NCBI GenBank assembly: GCA_023145965.1
Contig: JAGLDC010000062.1
Span: forward strand, 1 to 45,371
Source of the DNA: a bacterium
GTDB taxonomy: Bacteria; UBP14; UBA6098
Length of the DNA: 45,371 nt
Reading direction: 5' to 3'
Shown: positions 17,348-27,111 of the stretch, one piece after another
Layout: each line of letters opens with the position of its first letter
How positions within the stretch are numbered: position 1 is the stretch's first letter
Notes under the pieces: generated by a model
Told to the model about the DNA's origin: nothing
The model's input: only the letters and a program-made list of their open reading frames with translations
Database searches by the model: none
Program-made: the position numbers and the translations under genes

Positions 17348-20300
17348 TTACTTCATTAGAGCCATTTTTGCAGTAGCCTTGAAGCTACCAGCATCAAGCT
17401 TGTAGAAGTAAATACCTGTTGGAACTGGCTTGCCTTCGGAGTCTGTTCCGTCCCAGACAACCGATCTATAGCCGGCTTCAACTTCACCGCTCACGAGTGT
17501 CGTCACCTTCTGGCCGAGAACACTGTAAACCTCGAGGCTAACCTCGCTGTTAACAGGAATCTCGTAGCTGATGACTGTTGTCGCGTTGAACGGGTTCGGG
17601 AGGTTCTGGCAAAGAGCGAACGCTTCCGGAATCGCGACTCTGTTGGCAACCATCTTATGGGTACCCGGCGTGACATTGATCACGCTGCCGTCAACGACGG
17701 TTGCACCTTCATAAGAGAGTGTCCATTCAGAAGTCGAGAGTTCGACGGTGGCTGTGAACGCCGCATCGGCAGTGACATCCCATGTAATGGTATTGTCAAC
17801 CGCACGATAGTCGGTGTCTAAGCCGTTAGCGAGCTCGATTGTGCCAGTGCCCGGGCGAACGGGGATCGCATAGTGGTCAATCGCGCGATCGAAGTCCGAA
17901 GTCGCTCCATTAGCAGCACCAAAGGTGACTGTCGCGTTATCGGCAACAAGTCTTCCGGTGAAGATAGGCTCGATCTTGGAATCTTTGATCGTGTAAACAA
18001 CCTTGCGTCCGGGATCTCCGGGAACATCGAGAACACATTCTTCTAGAGCCATCACAAGATGGCCGCGGCAATGTGTAAGTGTGTTAGTGGTGACATAGTC
18101 AACACCGCAGTCATACACTCTGGTTTCCGTAGCATCGACAGCATCCGGAGGAGTCGTATGCGGAGTTGCGAAGTCGGTGTTAATCCAAGTTGCACCGATG
18201 AGGTTCCAACCAGGAACCAGATCGACGGAGAAGGACTCGACCGGAACACCGCAAATCTCGACCTCAGTCTCGATGGAAGGATAGATTGCGAGGCCCTCGC
18301 CTGCGACCAGAAGGTCGGCGGGCGGAACTGCCACGTAATCGCCATCAACCATGCGATATACTGTCATACCCGGGAACATATCTCCAACGGTCGGAACCGG
18401 ATCTGGCATAACACTGATGCCAATGAGGTTCCAGTCCGTGCAGAGAGTGTAGGTGCAGCAATGTTCCTCAGGAACAACGGTTATCCCGACGGTCGTAGCA
18501 TTGCCAGCCAAATCGTAGGCTGTAACATTTACTAGATCGCTTGGTTCCGGAGAAACGCCAACCCACGGAGTGGAAGAAACCGCACCAGCTGGATCGACCC
18601 ACATTGTGTCGCCTAGCATTGCGCCATCTCCATCGGTAACGATTATATAGACATAACCGTTTCCACCCATATCCGTGTAGTTGTCACCAAGGTAGTTATC
18701 ATCGAACGCGCCGGTGAAGCCCGTGAAGGTCTCGCCGGTAGCGACGATTAAGGCGTCATCGATAATTGGATCTTCGATGTCAACGAGAACAAACTTGCCA
18801 ATAGCTTCGCTTTCAAGAGCTTCGCCATAATCAAGTATGTTACCAGCAGCGTCGCGGCCCTTCACGAGAAGGCGAGCGATACCCTGCGCATCGAGTCCCT
18901 CTGGCTCTCCAGCAACATCCCACTCATAGGCATAGACGTCATCACTGAAGAAGTCGAGTTTATCATCGAAGGTGTAGGCAACCGCTGCATCGTCGTAAGA
19001 CGAAGGACTTGCGGGAGCCATATAATCCGGCTGACGCCAGAAGTTATTATGAATGTCATATTCATCGCGATCGTCATCCCAGAGCCTGGACTCTAGATGG
19101 TCATTAGGATCGTCATACATGCCATAAATCGGCATACCGTCGATCGTAAGTCTCATCATATCCCACATTCTGGTATAGACATATTCGCTGTAGTTGTAGT
19201 AAGCAACCGGGTCACCTGAAGCGGCTGGATCGAACATCGTCTCGTCCCAATCGAACATCAGGTTGAATCTACCCTCGTTAACGACCCAGATGTATTCCTC
19301 TCCTGGATAGTCAATCGGGTTGACAGCACGGAACGGAACCGTGGAATCGTCCCTAAGCATATCGACGGAGTAGGAAGGATCGTAGGTGTCGAGGAGAATG
19401 TAGCCAACATGATCCCAATCGTGGAAATCTTCGCTGACTTCACTCCAAGTGTGTTCAGTAGCAACAATCTTGACCAAACCATCGTAACGGTTATCTTGAT
19501 CGTCAACTGTCCACTTATAGACCCAGAAGTTTCTTTCACCAACCATATAAATATCAGTGCTATCGAGCCTGACCATGATTTCCGGGTTAGAGCCGGAAAT
19601 ATCGCCACCCCAATAGTCTGCGATATGAAGGTCGATGTATTCTACATGAATATCAGTCGGCATGACCTCGAGGAGGACATACAGGCTGTCACCCGGGTAA
19701 CCGCCGGTTTCCGTATATGGATGCATAAGCGGATCGCTGGAGGTGTAGTCCGGGTTATTAAAGGTTGTAACTTGAATAATCGGGTGGAAGTCCTCTACAC
19801 GGTAGAAATCTGGAAGTGTATCGATGGAACCGATAGCATCGGCGTCGATCCAACCCCAAGTCGGCCAATCAGGCCATTCGTTTTCCATGCCAGAGAGCCA
19901 CCACGGGAAGATGTCATCAGAGTTCTCGACAGCCGAGAAATTCTGGGAAACAGACATCAGAGCATCTTCGAGATCCGCGCCACGAGCGACGAACGGAGGA
20001 CGAAGGATGGTGAGTGTATCTTCATCAAAGAAGTCGAACTCACAATCTCTGTGGTAGTAGGTCCAGTATTCTTCGATACTATCGCCATACTCGATCACAT
20101 TGTGAATAGCGTCGAATGATTTCCAGCTAACTGTCCACATTCCGGGTGGTAATCCTTCTGGATTCTCATATTCGAGACAGATAATAGAATCAGATGGATC
20201 ATAGTAGAGAGGAGCAGATGCACCGACTGGCGCGAAATAATCCTCGGTGGCGGAATCCGGCCACAATGAGTAGTTGGTTCCGTCGATAAGGCTATGGAGC

Positions 20301-23300
20301 CAAATGGTCATCTTATCGATTTGCTCGAGTCTCTGATTATCATCATTGCTCCAGCATATCTTGAGTTTAGTGGAGCCATACGGGAGAACTGTATGTTCAC
20401 CGTGAATGACTTCGCCGCCACCCAAGTAAGTCATGACTGGATCAATGCGTTTGTTGTCTATGAGAACATTGAGTTTCTTGGTGGTCAAGAACGGATCGAT
20501 TGGACGGAATCTGCTGTATGCCTCCATTACTATATGGAGATACATCTCGTTATCGGAGTAGAGCGTAGGAGCTCCACCGAGCGAGGCATAATACTCGTGA
20601 AGAATATCAATATCATCCGTCGGTATGGCGATCCAAGAAGTATCGCCTTCGATCCATATGTTATCCGAATACATGTTGTCTTCAACCCAATGATAGGTGT
20701 AGCCAGTTGTAAGCGTCGTTCCTGCCACAAATGGCTCGGTACTCCACCACAACTTGAACACAACTGAATCGGTTTCGGCTAGCGTGTTATCCCAGTAGCC
20801 TGTGAGTTCCTTTTCGCGAGGATCGGCATCGAAGGTGCAACGAGTGGAATCCTCGAGTTCACCCTCTGTGACACTCCAACCGGAGAGTCTATCGATGTCA
20901 TCATGATAACCGCTCCAAGGATCGACTGGCTCTGTATCGTATTCATCGACACGAGGCCATTCGAGCGAGATACCCCAAGGCATACCAGTTACAATGCGGA
21001 TCGGGTATTCGACAGCCATCATGTAGTTGGCTGCGTTGTCATCGAAGCCCTGAACACGGAGTTTACCGATTCCATCCATGGCGCCGGCACCCGCAAGGAC
21101 CATATAGCCAATCCACTCTCTATCGCTGTTCCAACCATCATCGTAGGCTGCAGAAGAACCCGGAATCATCGGGGCTTCATCGCCATCTGGGGCCGGACGC
21201 GAGAACGGATAATCTACAGAGACATCGCTATAATCAACATAATACTGAGCTAACGGATAGTGGAGGCCAGAACCACCGGCTGCAACTGTCTCAAACGGAA
21301 GCACTGGGAACCAGTGAGTCCATCCCTGAGGCTGGAAGCGAACGATGTGGCCATAAAGGTGATCTGCCTCGCGCATGTCCATATTATCGTTGAACCAAAG
21401 GCGAACGATAACCGTGCAGACATCCGAGAAGTTATAGATACCAACCAAACTATCTTGATCTGGAACTTCCCAAGGAAGCTTAAAGAGATCGCTGTCCCAG
21501 TTTTCGACTGTAGGATCGCCGTAAATTGGCGTTCCAAGAGAGTCTGTTCCAATAACAGGAACATCCATTGTCGCAAGCGCAAAGCCCTTGACCTTCGGAG
21601 TCGTGTTATCGAGACCCATCTTTTTACTGGTAACGAGCTGGCAGTTGCCGAGGCGGTCCTGAATGACGGCTTCAGCATAGATGCTATCGGCGATGAAGAT
21701 CGTGTCTCTGGTGAGAGATGACGTAACCGGAGTCGGCACAGCGCCAGAACGATCGAGACCGTGATAGATCTGAGCGGTAAAGCCCATATCCATCGAACGG
21801 GCAACAATGGTCTCACGAGCACAGTTATGAATCTCGTAACCATCGCTGGTCCAATAGTAATAAGGCTCGGTTCCTGGATTGTAAACCATACCGGCATCTT
21901 CATCATCAGCAGTGCCGAAGAAGTATCTCACATAGTCCGTGGATGGATCGACAGCCGGAATCGGCCAAATTGTCGTCCAGTTGGGAGCTATGGTAAGACC
22001 AGGAGCACAACCGACATTAGCATCGTAAATGTCTTCGAGTCTGAGTCTGATTTCATTGTTCTCGTCGTGGACGAGGTGGCAATTAACCTCTTCGTAGCCT
22101 GTCGTTCCATCCGGATTGAGGAAATCGGCAACAGGAGCCTGCATATCGATTTCATACATCCAGCCGAAGACATGCTTCGTGTAGTTGTCGCCATCGCCGA
22201 AATCATTAGGCTCGCGAACATTGAATGTAAGGGTAACATCAATAACATCGCCGTGCTGGTAACCAATAATTGTATCGGTAACAAGCTCTGGCTCTGTCTC
22301 TAAAGTATCGATTCTACGGATCGTATATAGCCAAACGCTATCCTGATCAATAGGACCAACATGGAGTCTGCCCCAATCCACACAACCGGTGCGTTCCGGA
22401 TAGTAATGGAGGAAGCATGGGATGCAGTCGCAGTCATACCACTCATCGATTGTCCAAACAAGTTCATCCTCAGCATCTCTCAGCTCGAGAACAACATGCG
22501 GAACACGGCCTGTGAGTGTATCTTCGTCCGGATCGGAACCGGCAAGGCACTCCCATATGATGGAGTCGGTGCAGGTGTAGATCTCTGCGACTATGAAATT
22601 AAGGTCCTTAGCGTAGAAGTCGATATACGGGTCTGTCTCTTCCATTACGGAATAGGCTTCCGCGTCACCATCTTCGCGATCGAGGACCATGTCGATGTAG
22701 TAACCAGACCAGGCGGCAAACATGGTCTCATACATACCGGTAAGATCTGGCGGATAATTATAATCCCCAGCGGTCTGATATGCATCATAAGCACCATCGT
22801 TGAACCACATCACGCTATTCAGCCATGTTTCGGACTGTATAACGAAGTTACCATCCTGAATCATGTCCCAATTTGGATTATACCAATCGTGCATGTCGGA
22901 TATGTCGAGCCAGTGTGTCGGTCCGAGTGTATCGACATTGAGATCAGTGTAATCTTGGCGGCCATAGCGCCAGGACATAAAGGAACTGGTCGGTGAGCTA
23001 TACGGATCGTTGGTGTGCCACCAGCGATAGCAACCGCCAGAAACGCAAACCTCGGAAGCTGGATACCACGGAACATCCGGACTGTCACCAGCATAAAGCT
23101 CCCAATCCACAATATCGTGGGGCTGGAAGAAGTTGCAAGTGGCGTCGCTGCCGTCGCCGTAGAGCTTCAGTATAGCGCCGCGAGAATCATCCGGATCGGG
23201 GATGAGCTGCGCATGATAATATTGATAATCACGTCCGGGAATTTCATGATAAGCCACATGAACTTCACCGTATTTGAGATCTTGGAAAATAATCTCATCG

Positions 23301-26300
23301 GTGTAAGGCCCACCCGGAGTCATTGTGTCGGTGAAGGTGAAGACTATATCGCAACCCTCGACCATTTCGCCATGCATTTCGCCGATTTTAGCGACCCAGT
23401 TGTCGCAATACATATCGTGAACATTGGCGGAAACATCCCTGAATTTGAAATACATGGTATCATTACAGAAACCACCCATGTCAGCTTCGGTGAATATCGG
23501 CGCGTGGCAATCAACATAGAAAGTCCAGCGCGCTATATGGCTGACTGTGTAATACAAATAATCAGGATCGAGTCTATCATAGCCTTCGTTTCTGCTCGGC
23601 ACTTCGTAATCCACAGTGTGGCCGATAGTTGCATCGGAGCAGAGAAGGTCATAGGTTCCGAGCCAAGGATCGTTATCATCATCCCAGCCGGTAACAGGGC
23701 CAGCTTCGCCATCTTCGCTCTGGCACTCTGTAATAGCGTTATCCCAAGCGTAAACAGTGACGCAAACCTCATCACCCGGACGGAAGTGAGCCTGTGTCGG
23801 CATTCTGCGATAAGGATCATAGGTTATCCTGACGCCCCACTCGTTGTGCTTTTTGGTAACATCGAGTGCAATAGCATCGGGTTCGCCAACGCAGAAATTA
23901 CGGCCGTCTGGAACACTGCCGCCATAGGCGGGATCATGATAGTAAGGATGCCAACTGCCATCGCAACCGCGAACCTTGAGGTTCATGCAGATGCGGGCTT
24001 CCTCATCGATGCTACCGGAGTAAATACCGGAAACACGATTATAGATGCTGGCAGAATCGGAAAGCGGAAGATCCACATTCATATCCCATTCATAGCAACC
24101 AATTTGGTCGTATGCGTTGAGAGTAATAATCTGGAAACTATCCGAAGTAACCCATTCCTTGGGAGGATAGAAGAAAGTGTCCGGAGCGGTCGGGCCTTCG
24201 AGGTCGAAATGAAGCACGCCAAGCGTGTCAACTTCGTAAGAAACGTAACCCGGAGCAACACCGACGACTTCCCACATAACGGGAATATGGTCGTCTCCAT
24301 AAAGAGTGGTGCTTTGCGTTCCGTAGTTACCATCGGCTCCGCCGGAGGTTCCCCAGCTATCCGAAGGATAAATATCCGCAACTCCGCCACCCTGGCTGCC
24401 CTGACCGTAGTCGGGATCGTCAACGAGCTCGGTGAGGAGCACCCAAACGAAATCGCCAGATTCAAACGGAACTAGACCGGAATAATAACCAGCGAGTTCC
24501 TCGAAATTAATGATCATTTCGGCGTCGTAACCGTTATCGGCTTCGTCCACCCAAACACCATAACCGAGATGGCTCTCGTTGACCACGATAGTATCCCATT
24601 CGCCATCGCAATGTTCGATAGCAAATGTAATCTCGAAGTCGCGCCAGTTCATACCAGCACCTCCGAAAGCACCAGACCAACGGGTAATGCCGTGGTTATC
24701 GGTATCGTGAACTTCCTGATAATCGTCGGTTAAGTCGATGTGAAGTGTCGGAAGGCTATCTGCAAGCCAGGCCCAATAAACCGTGTTACCCTCTATAGTG
24801 TAACTACGGCGGTTGGAGCTGAACTCTCTAGTTTCGCCATCGTGACCTTCAGCAGAAGGACAAGTCAATTCGGCATTCGGACCGGAAAGGTCAACCTTGA
24901 ATGTCCAGAGTGTATCGTTCATGACGCCGGGCGAGAAAACGCCGGGACGGTCATAACGGAAGTTGTTCGTTCTACTGAACACTCGGTAAGTGACCTGAAC
25001 ATAAGCACCATCGATGAACGGAGGCATCCAATCTCCATTACGATCTTCACCGATCATAACCCAGAAAGTATCTTTTCCGCAAAAAGCACCGGAACCGCAA
25101 ACTTCATTAGCCCAAACCTCGGACCATGAATCGCTCATTCCAGACCAACCACTAGTTGTCCAGCTCCAGGAGCCTGGATCGCGGTGGCTGTGCTTTATGT
25201 TCCATTCCCAACCTGTGGATATGCCACCATTGAATTCATCGTATGCGTATTCAAGTGGGCTGTGCCAAGAGATCGAGTCGATGCGACCGGGGAAGTTCGT
25301 CGGTGTCGGAAGACCATAATAGGTATCGTTAATGTAACGAATCTCCATAAAGGCCGAATCGACACAGGTTCCTCTGTCCCAGGCGACAACCGCGATAGGC
25401 TGAACGCTATCGGCGGTGAAGATCGAATCGTTCTCTTCGTCGCAAAGAATATCGGTTGCGAAATCGTTGGTGGAAACCTCATCGCGCGGATAAAGATCGG
25501 CGATGTAAGGCGTAATCTCGTCCCAACCCTTGATCATTTCACTACGGGCCCAACGAGTTGCATCAGCTGGATCGGGGAATGGATTATCCCAAATGACATC
25601 GGTGAGCGTAGCTGTCATATCGACGCGATCAAAGATAGCGCCAAGACGGCGGTACACGATGATGTCATTGCGCTCTTCAATCTCGATGAAGAAGGAGTCA
25701 GAATTTGAAATCCCCTCAATACCACCATCTCCAGGATACCTATCCATACCAGTTTCATCACAGCAATCGTGGCAACCGGCCATCTGGAGAGCAATCCAGA
25801 TGCGGTAGAATTCGAGGCCATAGCGCTCGCTGTTGAAGGTTCCTTCATAAGGAATAGCAATACCATCTTGGAAGTAGATAGTGGCTCGCCACTTTTTCCA
25901 ACCGGTATAGGGGCCGCCGGAAGTAGCGACCATAGTCCACATATCCTCGGGAGTGAGAACATCTATACGAGTAGGATCGAAATGGTCGAGATAAAGAGTG
26001 TCCGTGTCGGTTAAGATCTGCTCAGCGATACCCATAATATCTATTCTATCGAGAATATCGATATCGGAACCGGCAGAAGCACCCTTGTCGATGTAAAACT
26101 GAACACCGGTTAGAGTATCTGCTTCGGTGGGATCGACACCGAATTGAGTCGCCGCGTCAGGCGGCAAAATCGGCGTAAGATCTTCGTTCGGGTCAAAATC
26201 GCGAGAACCCCAAATATTGAGGGTAATACCGCGAATCTCTTTATCATCTGTTCCGGAAAGCATGTCCAGACGGAGAACCACATTGTCGTGACCCATCCTA

Positions 26301-26572
26301 ACTGGAGATTCTAAACCGGTAACGGGGTCTATTTCATAGGCCCCGCGCCTCCAAGGACTCACTGGAGTAAAACTGGAGACGGTTGAGTAGTCTGTCGTAT
26401 AGTAGGACGGAAGCTCCGTTCCATACACAGGACCACCGGGAGTGCCCTCGGGGGACACTACATTGAAAGCATTACAATACTGCCAATCGCTTCCGCTTCC
26501 TTGCGCGAACACCGCACCTATGGAGAGCAAAAGGCCAAGCAGCAGGGCTATACAAATGCTGTTCTTAGTCAT
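17348..26572 (-). CDS. Giant 3074-residue surface protein with T9SS sorting domain
   Basis: The frame is open to 26653, but ATG 26572-26570 is chosen: it follows AAGGAGAAGGG and gives a good signal peptide (MTKNSICIALLLGLLLSIGAVFAQ). The body is acidic and very rich in Asp, Tyr and Trp. It is built of many beta-sandwich modules, most opening with a D-x-x-x-P pattern (VDLSGPNAEL, VDCHAPIF, IDMQAPVAD, LDNTTPKVKG, LDTYDPSYS, VDIEDPIID), as in Ig-like surface repeats. Near the C-terminus are two WNLIG segments about 70 residues apart. The last 90 residues or so are a FlgD-like/T9SS type A tail (NLPNPFNATT, LEVYSVLGQKV, TGIYFYKL, KMALMK). Asp-rich loops suggest calcium binding. A cell-surface, S-layer or adhesin role is inferred, not shown. 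Confidence 0.88.
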   Translation of the reverse strand: MTKNSICIALLLGLLLSIGAVFAQGSGSDWQYCNAFNVVSPEGTPGGPVYGTELPSYYTTDYSTVSSFTPVSPWRRGAYEIDPVTGLESPVRMGHDNVVLRLDMLSGTDDKEIRGITLNIWGSRDFDPNEDLTPILPPDAATQFGVDPTEADTLTGVQFYIDKGASAGSDIDILDRIDIMGIAEQILTDTDTLYLDHFDPTRIDVLTPEDMWTMVATSGGPYTGWKKWRATIYFQDGIAIPYEGTFNSERYGLEFYRIWIALQMAGCHDCCDETGMDRYPGDGGIEGISNSDSFFIEIEERNDIIVYRRLGAIFDRVDMTATLTDVIWDNPFPDPADATRWARSEMIKGWDEITPYIADLYPRDEVSTNDFATDILCDEENDSIFTADSVQPIAVVAWDRGTCVDSAFMEIRYINDTYYGLPTPTNFPGRIDSISWHSPLEYAYDEFNGGISTGWEWNIKHSHRDPGSWSWTTSGWSGMSDSWSEVWANEVCGSGAFCGKDTFWVMIGEDRNGDWMPPFIDGAYVQVTYRVFSRTNNFRYDRPGVFSPGVMNDTLWTFKVDLSGPNAELTCPSAEGHDGETREFSSNRRSYTIEGNTVYWAWLADSLPTLHIDLTDDYQEVHDTDNHGITRWSGAFGGAGMNWRDFEITFAIEHCDGEWDTIVVNESHLGYGVWVDEADNGYDAEMIINFEELAGYYSGLVPFESGDFVWVLLTELVDDPDYGQGSQGGGVADIYPSDSWGTSGGADGNYGTQSTTLYGDDHIPVMWEVVGVAPGYVSYEVDTLGVLHFDLEGPTAPDTFFYPPKEWVTSDSFQIITLNAYDQIGCYEWDMNVDLPLSDSASIYNRVSGIYSGSIDEEARICMNLKVRGCDGSWHPYYHDPAYGGSVPDGRNFCVGEPDAIALDVTKKHNEWGVRITYDPYRRMPTQAHFRPGDEVCVTVYAWDNAITECQSEDGEAGPVTGWDDDNDPWLGTYDLLCSDATIGHTVDYEVPSRNEGYDRLDPDYLYYTVSHIARWTFYVDCHAPIFTEADMGGFCNDTMYFKFRDVSANVHDMYCDNWVAKIGEMHGEMVEGCDIVFTFTDTMTPGGPYTDEIIFQDLKYGEVHVAYHEIPGRDYQYYHAQLIPDPDDSRGAILKLYGDGSDATCNFFQPHDIVDWELYAGDSPDVPWYPASEVCVSGGCYRWWHTNDPYSSPTSSFMSWRYGRQDYTDLNVDTLGPTHWLDISDMHDWYNPNWDMIQDGNFVIQSETWLNSVMWFNDGAYDAYQTAGDYNYPPDLTGMYETMFAAWSGYYIDMVLDREDGDAEAYSVMEETDPYIDFYAKDLNFIVAEIYTCTDSIIWECLAGSDPDEDTLTGRVPHVVLELRDAEDELVWTIDEWYDCDCIPCFLHYYPERTGCVDWGRLHVGPIDQDSVWLYTIRRIDTLETEPELVTDTIIGYQHGDVIDVTLTFNVREPNDFGDGDNYTKHVFGWMYEIDMQAPVADFLNPDGTTGYEEVNCHLVHDENNEIRLRLEDIYDANVGCAPGLTIAPNWTTIWPIPAVDPSTDYVRYFFGTADDEDAGMVYNPGTEPYYYWTSDGYEIHNCARETIVARSMDMGFTAQIYHGLDRSGAVPTPVTSSLTRDTIFIADSIYAEAVIQDRLGNCQLVTSKKMGLDNTTPKVKGFALATMDVPVIGTDSLGTPIYGDPTVENWDSDLFKLPWEVPDQDSLVGIYNFSDVCTVIVRLWFNDNMDMREADHLYGHIVRFQPQGWTHWFPVLPFETVAAGGSGLHYPLAQYYVDYSDVSVDYPFSRPAPDGDEAPMIPGSSAAYDDGWNSDREWIGYMVLAGAGAMDGIGKLRVQGFDDNAANYMMAVEYPIRIVTGMPWGISLEWPRVDEYDTEPVDPWSGYHDDIDRLSGWSVTEGELEDSTRCTFDADPREKELTGYWDNTLAETDSVVFKLWWSTEPFVAGTTLTTGYTYHWVEDNMYSDNIWIEGDTSWIAIPTDDIDILHEYYASLGGAPTLYSDNEMYLHIVMEAYSRFRPIDPFLTTKKLNVLIDNKRIDPVMTYLGGGEVIHGEHTVLPYGSTKLKICWSNDDNQRLEQIDKMTIWLHSLIDGTNYSLWPDSATEDYFAPVGASAPLYYDPSDSIICLEYENPEGLPPGMWTVSWKSFDAIHNVIEYGDSIEEYWTYYHRDCEFDFFDEDTLTILRPPFVARGADLEDALMSVSQNFSAVENSDDIFPWWLSGMENEWPDWPTWGWIDADAIGSIDTLPDFYRVEDFHPIIQVTTFNNPDYTSSDPLMHPYTETGGYPGDSLYVLLEVMPTDIHVEYIDLHIADYWGGDISGSNPEIMVRLDSTDIYMVGERNFWVYKWTVDDQDNRYDGLVKIVATEHTWSEVSEDFHDWDHVGYILLDTYDPSYSVDMLRDDSTVPFRAVNPIDYPGEEYIWVVNEGRFNLMFDWDETMFDPAASGDPVAYYNYSEYVYTRMWDMMRLTIDGMPIYGMYDDPNDHLESRLWDDDRDEYDIHNNFWRQPDYMAPASPSSYDDAAVAYTFDDKLDFFSDDVYAYEWDVAGEPEGLDAQGIARLLVKGRDAAGNILDYGEALESEAIGKFVLVDIEDPIIDDALIVATGETFTGFTGAFDDNYLGDNYTDMGGNGYVYIIVTDGDGAMLGDTMWVDPAGAVSSTPWVGVSPEPSDLVNVTAYDLAGNATTVGITVVPEEHCCTYTLCTDWNLIGISVMPDPVPTVGDMFPGMTVYRMVDGDYVAVPPADLLVAGEGLAIYPSIETEVEICGVPVESFSVDLVPGWNLIGATWINTDFATPHTTPPDAVDATETRVYDCGVDYVTTNTLTHCRGHLVMALEECVLDVPGDPGRKVVYTIKDSKIEPIFTGRLVADNATVTFGAANGATSDFDRAIDHYAIPVRPGTGTIELANGLDTDYRAVDNTITWDVTADAAFTATVELSTSEWTLSYEGATVVDGSVINVTPGTHKMVANRVAIPEAFALCQNLPNPFNATTVISYEIPVNSEVSLEVYSVLGQKVTTLVSGEVEAGYRSVVWDGTDSEGKPVPTGIYFYKLDAGSFKATAKMALMK

Positions 26573-26922
26573 TACGCCCTTCTCCTTTCTTCGTTTTGTT
26601 TGATTTTCTATCGTTTTCATTACACTCATCTTCCTTGCGGAAAAATTTTCCACTAAGCCTCCTAACTTTGAAGAAAAATTGCTCCTAATTTTAATTATCT
26701 AAACAAAGGCACCGTGCCGTTTAACAGATTAAGCACGTGTTTTGCCCGCTACAAAAATACAAATTCCCCGCCAACGTTCCGGCAGGTTTCGCGAAAAATA
26801 AGCACCGAACCATCTACTGTCAAGGCCTTTTTTATCCTCCCACAATCGTTAATAACCCAAAACTCAATAAGCCTTTCTTAATCCTCTAGGCTTTCCCCTC
26901 CCAAATACAAAAATATCTTCTC

Positions 26923-26955
26923 TTTCGGACAAAAATAATTCTTTTTGTGCCGAAA
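26923..26955 (-). repeat. Bulged hairpin in the giant-gene leader
   Basis: Arms TTTCGGACAAAAA (26923-26935) and TTTTTGTgCCGAAA (26942-26955) pair over 13 bases with one bulged G and a 6-nt loop. It lies just inside the predicted transcript, so it could stabilise the 5' end or act as an attenuator; no T-run follows directly on the minus strand. Confidence 0.6.
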
Positions 26956-26975
26956 TATTTACTTTAAGTAAATAT
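26955..26975. repeat. Perfect 21-bp palindrome overlapping the -10 region
   Basis: ATATTTACTT-T-AAGTAAATAT, two 10-base arms around one central base. It overlaps the -10 hexamer and the predicted start of transcription of the giant gene, the place expected for a dimeric repressor operator. Confidence 0.65.
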
Positions 26976-26998
26976 ATAGCGCTAAAATTCAAAGTCAA
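26971..26998 (-). promoter_or_regulatory. Candidate promoter of the 3074-residue protein gene
   Basis: The minus strand reads TTGACT (26998-26993), a 16-bp spacer, then TATATT (26976-26971). The start would fall near 26964, giving a leader of about 390 nt. Confidence 0.55.
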
Positions 26999-27000
26999 AC

Positions 27001-27056
27001 AAAAAAAGTAAAAAAATATTTAGCTCTAACCTATTAATATAAAAAGGGTTTTAGCT
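27001..27056 (-). terminator. Probable weak terminator after the Wzi-like gene
   Basis: On the minus strand AGCT-AA-AACC and GGTT-AG-AGCT can pair around a 15-nt loop, followed by two T-runs (seven and seven). The internal mismatch makes it weaker than the other terminators here. Confidence 0.45.
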
Positions 27057-27111
27057 TTTAGTAGCATAAAATTATTTTTAAATGTCTATTATCTTATTGA
27101 TATACATAACT

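Larger units (their letters stand above)
26573..27111. other. 539-bp non-coding control region upstream of the giant gene
   Basis: There is no credible gene here. On the minus strand, in order: a probable terminator of the Wzi-like gene (27056-27001), a promoter (26998-26971), a perfect palindrome (26975-26955), a bulged hairpin (26955-26923), and then a leader of about 350 nt to the start codon. The leader has further small hairpins, for example 26767-26786 (CCTGCC/GGCGGG) and 26708-26718 (GGCAC-C-GTGCC). The long leader and stacked hairpins suggest control after transcription start. Confidence 0.6.

Noticed and set aside
23015-24475. 486-codon open frame on the plus strand inside the giant gene
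   Set aside because: It is antisense to an intact, domain-bearing gene, lacks a ribosome site and family features, and belongs to a series of similar antisense frames caused by the codon bias of the Asp-rich gene.
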